This document shows, one piece after another, positions 56,955 to 64,000 of a DNA stretch of 64,000 nt; position 1 is the first letter of the stretch, and every line of letters starts with the position of its first letter. Under the pieces are notes generated by a model. The model did not search any database and was not told the origin of the DNA. It saw nothing but the letters and a program-made list of their open reading frames with translations. Origin of the DNA: Gigaspora margarita (taxonomy: Eukaryota; Glomeromycota; Glomeromycetes; Diversisporales; Gigasporaceae); assembly GCA_009809945.1 (NCBI GenBank), contig WTPW01001115.1, positions 3,962 through 67,961 of the forward strand, given 5' to 3'. Both the position numbers and the translations under genes were made by a program.

Positions 56955-57490
56955 ACTCTAACTATGACGACTCCAAAAATGATGAAATTCATACCAGCAA
57001 CTCTCTAACTATGATGATATGACTTTACAAGTCTAACTACAGTGACAGCAGCTCCAAAATAACATAATACCAAAAATAATGAATTCAATATCAGCAATTC
57101 TCCAATTATGGTGAATAGAGAAATCCAACCATTAGCTGTTCTAAAAAAAGTGGTATTAGTTAAACAATGTTTTATAAAGCGAAAGAAAAATGTAGCCAAC
57201 AAAGACTCCAATAACAATACTACCAGCAAGGTAATACATGTCAAAAATGATGAACCCACCAACTGGTTACTCCAATACGACAACAGCAACTCTAAAATTA
57301 TGCAGTGCCAAAACCAATGAATTTCATACTGGCGATTCTCTAACAATGGCGAACAATGACTTCAACAAGAGCAATTCTAACTGTTTAAAAAAAGTAGAGT
57401 TAAACAAGGTTTTGTGAAGTGAAAAAACAAAGTAGCCAACAATATAATAGTTACTTAAATATGGTGATAGCAACTCTAAACAAAGTGAAT
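56955..57490. repeat. Degenerate tandem array, unit about 250 bp, two to three copies
   Basis: AATGAATTT/CAATACCAGC, ATTCTCTAACTATGG, CTGTT(C)TAAAAAAAGT, GTTAAACAA-GTTTT and TGTAGCCAACAA recur in order. Short frames on both strands arise from it and are not supported as genes. Confidence 0.55.
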
Positions 57491-57585
57491 AAAACAGTGT
57501 TGGTAAAATGATATCATATAAGAAAGAAGATGAAATACAAAAAAAAATACTTATATAGATTTGATATTGTATAACTAGCATGATC

Positions 57586-57845
57586 ATATGGGCTAGGTGC
57601 TGCGAAAAAGGACCAAATTGACAAAACAAAAGATCTTCAGAAAATCAATTTTTATACTACAAATTTTATAATAAATCATAAAAAAGTGCAAACTTTAAAG
57701 TACAATAGAAAGAAAATTTTATTAATGCAACTACTTGGGTTTTACGTAAAAAATGTTTCTTATCTTATTCTAATTGAATTATATTAAAAAACTATCTTTT
57801 GAAAAATAGTCAATTTGGTCCCTTTTTGTAGCACCTAGCCCATAT
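57586..57845. mobile_element. ATATGGGCTAGGTGCT-tipped MITE
   Basis: ATATGGGCTAGGTGCTGCGA and the complement TAGCACCTAGCCCATAT bound 260 bp; TTGGTCC/GGACCAAATTGAC blocks pair inside. The ATATGGG tip is shared with the copies 1-5 and with 60886-61248, though the rest of the sequence differs. Confidence 0.83.
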
Positions 57846-58133
57846 AAACAATGATGATCTTTACCCGGCATAGGTAATATCATCTAGAATGAAAATTTGT
57901 TAAAATCAATTTATTAATTTGTCATATATTATACTAAAAATTAGTATATTTATTTTATTTACTAGTTTTAGACTATAAACTATATTAATAAAAATATTTT
58001 ATAATTTATAAAAATTTTATTATATATACAAAGTATCAATAGAATTATTTTTTTATAAAAAAAATATAATTTGTATAATAAAAAAAAATACAACAATTTA
58101 TAAATATATAAACTATATAGAATTAATTTAGTA

Positions 58134-58437
58134 TTCACCAGTAGTAAAATTTACTAGTGATTATCCATCTATATATAATTATATGTAGCAAGCCAAATAA
58201 AAATTAAATTTCTTTAATATTAGGTAAGGGTAAGAACTGAGATGGGGCAGGGGGTATAGTTTATACCAAAATTTTACAAAAAATTTTTTTTTTGCATAAA
58301 AAAAGTAGTTTCATAGACAAAATTTTTAGTTAGAAGTAATTTTTTAAAAAATTCTTATTTTTGTTACACAAAATTGTTTTGCATGTTATACCTGAACTTT
58401 AATTCTAATTGATTGGTGAAATTCACTACTGGTGAGC
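58134..58437 (+). mobile_element. CACCTGATC-core MITE, copy d
   Basis: TTCACCAGTAGTAAAATTTA and ACTACTGGTGA ends. Core variant GTTATACCTGAAC near 58385, followed by AATTGATTGG. Interior AGTAGTTTCATAGACAAAAT as in copy e. Confidence 0.75.
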
Positions 58438-58547
58438 ATTAAATTTATCCAACTATATATTATTTTTAATATATAAATTATAATAAAAAATATTTAATTT
58501 TTATACTATAATTTATATTTGTAGCTTAATATTATAATATATACTTT

Positions 58548-59526
58548 GAGGGTGTGGCGACTTAGGGAAGTTGTTAAGTTGTCACCCCCCAAGCAGCAGG
58601 TCTAGGGTTCAAATCCCACTAGCGACGCTTTGAAAAATAGACCTGTGTTCTGGTAACTGCTTCTCATCGATCGGTTGGGTACATTACCTGTAGGCCTTGG
58701 TACACCATCTCGAATGGGAGCCTTTGGGCGCACAAATCCAAGGAACCAGAGAAATGGAAACCCGTTTGGCAAGCCCCGAGTAAGGAGGTAGCAAAGATCT
58801 TTGATAGTGCTACCAAAACCAGAATATTGGAAACCAGAGCCGGAGAATCAGACGATAAGACCCTCGAGGAGGGGGTTCACCAACCTGGCCGCCNGAGTCN
58901 CACCNGAGNAAAAGGACCTATNTTTCNGAATTAGGTACCAAGGGAAGAAGGCCATATCGACCCTTCCGGGCTAACTGGTTTGGAAGTTTGTGGATCCGAT
59001 ATAAGGACCGGTAGGATGGTGAGGTGGGTGCTGGGGTTGGAGCAAACCTTACAAGGGCAAAAGTAGGTAATGGTAGCAGTTTAGATAACCCCTGGACTGC
59101 AAGTGTATAGGTAAAGCTGTAGCGTAAGTTACCAAAGTGTAGGTAATATCTGGGTGGGACAGGGACTGCTCTACCAAGTTTTCCGTCAAGGATAAATTAG
59201 TTCTAAGGGTGGTGATTAGCATCCGGTACGAACTCTAGGTTTAGAAACTGGCGGCTGTACCAGTGATACAAGATGGGTTGGCAGGCAGATCAGAGACCAG
59301 AGGGTTTAAATAGGCAATGCCGGTATGTGGGTTGCAGGTATGGCAGCTAGTGTAGGACCCTCGGGTGGCTACTTAAATAGGCAACCAAAAGTTGCAGGTG
59401 TGGCTAGTTGTACTCTCATCAATGTAACAAATGCCGGTATTCCCTTAAGTGGATACCAACGGCCCTAATATCTTGAATAAAAATTCCCAGTTCCTGAAGA
59501 CGGACACTTTAAAAAAAAAAAAAAAA
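58548..59526 (+). mobile_element. tRNA-headed long poly(A) retroposon (SINE-like), copy 2, 17-bp target duplication
   Basis: The 979-bp unit starts GAGGGTGTGGCGACTTAGGG. Its first 80 bases look like a tRNA with a long variable arm: a weak A-box (TGGCGACTTAGG) and a perfect polymerase III B-box GGTTCAAATCC near 58609, in a GGG/CCC T-stem. It ends in 16 A residues and is flanked by a perfect 17-bp direct repeat, ATTATAATATATACTTT (58531-58547 and 59527-59543), the mark of target-primed insertion by a LINE. There is no long frame. It is GC-richer than its surroundings and contains several N bases near 58894-58927. Decayed copies lie at 20751, 44228 (minus) and 63205 (minus fragment). SINEs are usually 100-500 bp, so this is long. 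Confidence 0.85.
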
Positions 59527-59563
59527 ATTATAATATATACTTTTTCTAAGATATATTTAAAAT

Positions 59564-60818
59564 TAGTGCTTCGATCCATAATCCGATCAATTTGGATTGT
59601 TCTGATAATCCAGATTGAATACAGATATCCATATCTGTTAATTTTAAACAGATAGATCCGTAATCCATATTGGATTAAGGATAAGGATTATCTAGGTTAC
59701 AATTCTAGATATCTTTTATGCGATTGGTCAATTTAAGGATAGACATATATGAAAATTGAACACATTAGTGGCTGTATGTTGTGATATATTTTAGCAATTA
59801 GATCTTTCTGTAGATTAATAATGGTTATTCAATTTATTTTTGAGGTGAGTCAACTATTTTTATTTATATATTTCTATACTTTTTTTTTTCTGTTATTACC
59901 TTTTCTTATTCAAGTTATCATCATTGTTTTTCAGTGTTCATTTGACTATTGGGTTAGTAGCAGATAGTAAGACTTTTTGCCCATCAGAATTAAAGTGAAA
60001 CCAAGAAACTTACTAATACTTTCCTTTTGTAGGTCCTGTTTTTTATTAACTTGGGTTTGAAAGTAGAATTAAGATATAGTAAATACTGTATTTTTCTCTA
60101 CCATTTGTTTTTGTAAAATTGAGCTAACTTTTTTTTGTAGAGTATAACAAATCTTCGACATCACAGGTGGGCTAGGGAAAGAAGAACCAAAACATAGGTA
60201 AATACTTCTTATTTTCTTGTAGAGTATAATGAATTTTCAATATGTGGCTTGGTTTTGCTTAAACTTAGTTAGATAAATACTTCATAATTTATATTCCACT
60301 AAATCTGTCAACTAAACGTAACCACTTTGAGTTATACTTGTCATTGTTCTCTACATGTGTGATTTGTCGTAATTCTTTTACTCAAAAAACAAGATCAATA
60401 ATGTTAAAAGTGGATCAATATAAAAATAATAGAAATTCATTTGAATTAAATACATGTTGCATGGGTTGTTACGTTATATCCACTTTTATTTAAATCTCAT
60501 TTAAGAATATTCTGGTGATTAAATGCAAAGCTATAAATAATAAAGATTAAAAATATTATTATTAACTACTGGTATAAATGCAATTTATATCTGTTATTCT
60601 CTGCACATAATTGTACAGTTTTTGCAGCTAGTTTTATGCAGGGATTTGACAAGACAATTAGGATTTTTGAAAATCATAATTTTGATTGGCTAATTAATAA
60701 GTTTTTACAGATTGAATTTGAATTTACTAATTCAGATTATAACCAGATTCATCTGGATATATAAAAGAGAATCCAAATTTAATCTGGATTGCTTTTTAAA
60801 AGTAGGATCGAAGCTTTA
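59564..60818. mobile_element. hAT-type non-autonomous element with GCTTCGATCC tips, 8-bp target duplication
   Basis: Tips TAGTGCTTCGATCC and GGATCGAAGCTTTA lie between perfect TTTAAAAT duplications (59556-59563; 60819-60826). The subterminal parts are rich in AATCCAGATT / TAATCCATATTGGATT words. The 1.25-kb centre has two similar stretches ending TTGTAGAGTATAA (near 60138 and 60218) but no long frame. Confidence 0.84.
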
Positions 60819-60885
60819 TTTAAAATAACAATAATTAAATAAAATATTATTTATAAATACTTTTAACTTGCAATATTAATATATG

Positions 60886-61248
60886 ATATGGGATCTTTGA
60901 CTTGAAAATAGGCCTCTGAGGTTCCCCAAACCAAAATTGGGATTTTTGTTAAGCCTTAATTTATGAAGCACAAAGTTCATTTTGTGCAAGTTTTATAACT
61001 AGTTAACTTAATATTAAAATGAGTTATAGAAGTTTGAAAATTTGATGTTAAATATAATGGAAATGATCAATATAGCGGATAAATATTTTACCATCAATTT
61101 TATTCAATAACAAAAAAGTTTGTAAAGATCATTTCTAAAATTAGCAAAAAATCAAGTTTGGGTTGTTTTGGTTATACAATCTTTATTAACAATTTACTCA
61201 AAAAAATTTTCTAGTGTTGTAGGGTCATTTTCAAGGCAAAACCCATAT
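60886..61248. mobile_element. ATATGGG-tipped MITE of another subfamily
   Basis: ATATGGGATCTTTGACTTGA and the complement TTCAAGGCAAAACCCATAT bound 363 bp; inner GAAAATAGGCC/GGTCATTTTC blocks pair. Confidence 0.68.
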
Positions 61249-61742
61249 GTTAGAAGTAATGAGATAACCATAATTTAAATAAATAAAATAAAACACATTA
61301 TAATAAATTAAAAAAAATAAATAAATAAATTATTTAAAAAAATTAAAATTGAAATGAATTTTAAAAAACTAGATGAATTTAAAATTAAATAAATAAATAA
61401 ATAAATTTAAAATGATTAATAAAAAATAAGACAATTATAAAAATTAAATAAATAAATAAATAAAATTAAAAACAATAAAAAAATTAATTGATTAAAGAAA
61501 AATATTAAAATATTAAAAAAAAAATGATTATAAAAAAATAAGTAAAAATAAAAATAAATATAAAATATAATAATTTAAAAATATAAATTAAAAAAAATAA
61601 AAAATTTGAATTAAAAAAATAAAAATTTTAAAAAAATTAAAAAAAATTAAAAAATAATTAAAAAAGAAAAAATATTAATTAATACTGTATGAATTAAAAA
61701 AAAATAAAAAAAATTAAATTAAAAAAAGAAAATAACTAATAA
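61249..61742. repeat. Low-complexity AAAT/AAATT tract
   Basis: Almost only A and T, with many AAATAAATAAATAA runs. No other content. Confidence 0.8.
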
Positions 61743-62352
61743 TTACTATAGATGATTATCACGTTTTTAATCTACAATACAAAATCAAAATAAACTTTTT
61801 TTATTAAATAAAAATTAAATCTCTTTAATATTATATTAGGGTAATAGTAAAGATTAGAGATTAGAATAGGGCTTTACATATAGTAAATTTTAGCAAAGAA
61901 TTTTTTTTGTATAAAAAAAAGTAGTTTCATAGACAAAATTTAAGGTTAGAAGCAATTTTTAAAAAATTCTTTTTTTGTTATACAAAAATTAATCTATATA
62001 TTACACCCAGAGTTGGTACAGACCAGTCAATGGTCAAACTTGACCAGACCAGTTTGACCAATTTGACCAGTTGGTCAAAGGGTTCAGTGTCAGTCAAATT
62101 GGTCAAAGGGTATTTAAATATATATAGTATATATATGTATATATATTTATATTTTATATATTAATTTATATGCTATCTTTATTTTATTAATAGACTAAGC
62201 CATTTGACCAATTTGACCAGACCATTCGACCAATTTGACCAGACCAGTTGACCAGTGAATTTTTGGTTGACCAGTGATTTGACCAACCCTGATTACACCT
62301 GATCCTGAATTCTAATTGGCAAATTGACTATAGGTGATAATCACCTGTAGTG
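61743..62352 (+). mobile_element. CACCTGATC-core MITE, copy e, split by an hAT-type MITE
   Basis: Ends TACTATAGATGATTATCACG and GGTGATAATCACCTGTAGT. The core TTACACC is duplicated at 62001 and 62293 because the hAT MITE inserted there; CTGATCCTGAATTCTAATTGG follows on the right. Confidence 0.82.
62008..62291. mobile_element. hAT-type MITE made of TTGACCAG words, 8-bp target duplication
   Basis: Tips CAGAGTTGGT and ACCAACCCTG (CAGGGTTGGT inward) lie between perfect ATTACACC duplications (62000-62007; 62292-62299). The interior is an array of TTTGACCAATTTGACCAG words on both sides of a TATATA centre. Confidence 0.9.
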
Positions 62353-62467
62353 TAAATTAGTAATTTCCTTAAAAAAAATAAAAAATTTTACAAAAATTAA
62401 AATAAAAAAATAAAAAATTAAACTGAATTAAATAAATAAATAAAAGAATAATAATAAAAATAAGAAT

Positions 62468-62812
62468 AAATTTATTCATTGCATATGTAACATTGTTGTA
62501 TTTGCCACAGATCAATAAAATTAGGTGTAATATAAAACAAAAACAATTAAAAATAACCTATTTTTATTGGTTAGAGTTAGAGTAGTGCAAAAATTGTGTG
62601 TATGGGTTAGAATAAGGTTTATAGTAAAATTTTGCAAAGCATTTTTTTGTTAAAATTTAAAGAGTAGTTTTATATATTCAGTTTTAAGTTATAAATCATT
62701 TTTGATAAAACAAATATTTGTTTTAAATTTCTATTGTGTAATATTATACCTAATCTTGAAATTTGATTGGGAGAGCAATATATAAAGCACATCACATAAG
62801 GTAATAAATAAA
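62468..62812 (+). mobile_element. CACCTGATC-core MITE, copy f
   Basis: Core variant TTATACCTAATCTTGAAATT followed by GATTGGGAGAGC near 62744. Terminal pairing is weak (TTTATTCATTGCATATGTAA against the complement of the right end). The remainder to 63200 holds no supported gene; a 61-codon minus frame there has no motif. Confidence 0.55.
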
Positions 62813-63204
62813 TTTACTCAAAAATAAAATGATTAAAAAATAAAAATAAAAAAATAAAAATGTTTCAATTTTTAAATAAACTAAGTGCATTAATAAAATT
62901 TAGGGTTAGGGCCTTAATATTAGAGGCTTTTGAAATAAAGTAACGTTTACTATATGTAAAATTCTGTTGGCATCATTTTTAATTAGTGCATCAAGATCAA
63001 TTTAAGCATTAGTTTTGCATATTTTTGATTTCTTCTTTTTTGTTCTTGTGCATATATTAGGATTCTTTGTTGGGTGGATCTGGAATAGATAAAATTTGCA
63101 ATCTGTGATTGGCTATTTCTTCTCCAGAAGTTTGTATTATCACACAAATAAGTGATCACATATACCAACCTGGATCATTGTAATATGTCCTAGAAAATCT
63201 CATC

Positions 63205-63270
63205 TACACCCTGGTGCTGTTGTTTGGAGTAACAACTTGACAACTTTTCTAAGTTACCACATCTTTAATT
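63205..63270 (-). mobile_element. Head fragment of the tRNA-headed retroposon, copy 4
   Basis: The reverse complement reads GATGTGGTAACTTAGAAAAG then TTGTCAAGTTGTTACTCCAA, matching the first 45 bases of the other copies. The rest is missing. Confidence 0.55.
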
Positions 63271-63642
63271 GATATATAAAGTCGCACCCCCCTAAGCAGT
63301 GTTGTACATTTTCGCTGTCCCAGCCTTTTTTTGGCATGTCCCAACATCCCAACGTCCCAGCGTTCCAAGTGTCCCAACTATGTCCTAAGTCTTAATAATT
63401 AATAAATTAATTTAAAAAAATACATGATTATATATTTTTCTAGGTGCTGAAAACATTTTTGAAAAAATTAAATTAGGTTATCTTATAAAATTTTAAGTAA
63501 TTTCAATTTAAAAAATTGTCCCAAAATGTTCCAAAATGTCCCAGCTCATGTCCCAACTATCCCATGTACAACACTGCCCCTAAGTGCATGCTCTTGGGAC
63601 TGGGTATAAGTGTGCACTTAGAGAGGGTATGCATTTATAGAA
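63255..63642. mobile_element. MITE split by an hAT-type MITE
   Basis: TATAAAGTCGCACCCCCCTA and the right end near 63605-63642 (TGTGCACTTAGAGAGGGTAT) pair as inverted repeats. The hAT MITE sits in the left arm. Confidence 0.55.
63297..63576. mobile_element. hAT-type MITE made of GTCCCAAC words, 8-bp target duplication
   Basis: Perfect 12-bp tips CAGTGTTGTACA / TGTACAACACTG lie between perfect CCCCTAAG duplications (63289-63296; 63577-63584). Both ends of the interior are arrays of TGTCCCAACATCCCAACG words; the centre is AT-rich. Confidence 0.92.
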
Positions 63643-63704
63643 TTAACTTAGATAGCCAATCAAAGTGAAGTCGATCACGTGATCAACACTTTAACGCCTT
63701 TTAC

Positions 63705-64000
63705 CCAAAAATGAGCTAGCCCCATGATCGATAATAGTTGCTACATAGTAAAGTCCAAAGTTTATTATGTAAATCGATTTTAATAGCTTAAGTAAACTTG
63801 TTCGGAAGACCAAAATACATATACTCTGAAATTTTCATCAATATTGAAGGACTTTTTATTATTTGGTTTTAATTTTTACGTTCAACAAAAAATTAAAATT
63901 TTTTTTAAAAAATATATTCGTTGAACTTAAAAATTAAAAGTCAAATAATAAAAAGTATTCCGATTTTGTTAAAAATTTCAGTGTATATGTATTTGTTCGT
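63705..64000. mobile_element. MITE with CTACATAGTAAAGTCCAAA ends, copy 2 (runs off the window)
   Basis: AAAATGAGC, CATGATCGATAATAGTTG and CTACATAGTAAAGTCCAAAG match 22250-22300, and the interior CCAAAATACATATA and TTATTATTTGG match as well. The right end is outside the window. Confidence 0.8.

Overview
The window reads as nuclear DNA of an arbuscular mycorrhizal fungus (Glomeromycotina, Rhizophagus-like). The grounds are: very high AT content, a TKL-like kinase joined to Sel1 repeats (both families are hugely expanded in these fungi), short GT-AG introns of 66-74 bp, and a dense mix of Helitron, MULE, Crypton, hAT and LINE relics. The assignment rests on gene content and memory of these families, not on a search. 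Short runs of N and one 652-base gap (37695-38346) show it is an unfinished assembly.

Only one locus looks like a recent host gene: a minus-strand Sel1-repeat/kinase gene at 13532-15934 with four exons, one of 20 bp, and a single one-base frameshift. A heavily decayed tandem copy lies upstream of it at 16505-18600. A second host-like locus, a broken member of an uncharacterised protein family, lies at 42853-43833.

Everything else is transposon-derived or non-coding. Left third: LINE 3' end (1-1224), Crypton recombinase relic (2593-3948), PIF1/Helitron helicase scrap (8435-9135) and many MITEs and foldback hairpins. Middle: a pogo-like MITE (26291-30709) split by about 4.1 kb that contains a 997-bp almost perfect palindrome and a MULE with a decayed SWIM-type transposase; then a decayed Helitron on the minus strand (31976-39610), itself interrupted by an hAT-like element with an 8-bp target duplication and by a mariner-type MITE. 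Right third: a 5.7-kb inverted-repeat structure with arms of 2.1-2.4 kb (46895-52575), several hAT-type MITEs with intact 8-bp target duplications, and a 979-bp tRNA-headed poly(A) retroposon with a perfect 17-bp target duplication (58548-59526).

The points I would look at first are the 1-kb palindrome, the long tRNA-headed retroposon family, the hAT MITEs whose interiors are arrays of short repeated words, the long inverted repeat, the Sel1-before-kinase gene with its microexon, and the excess of TGA over TAG at presumed tryptophan positions in the DNA-transposon and LINE relics.
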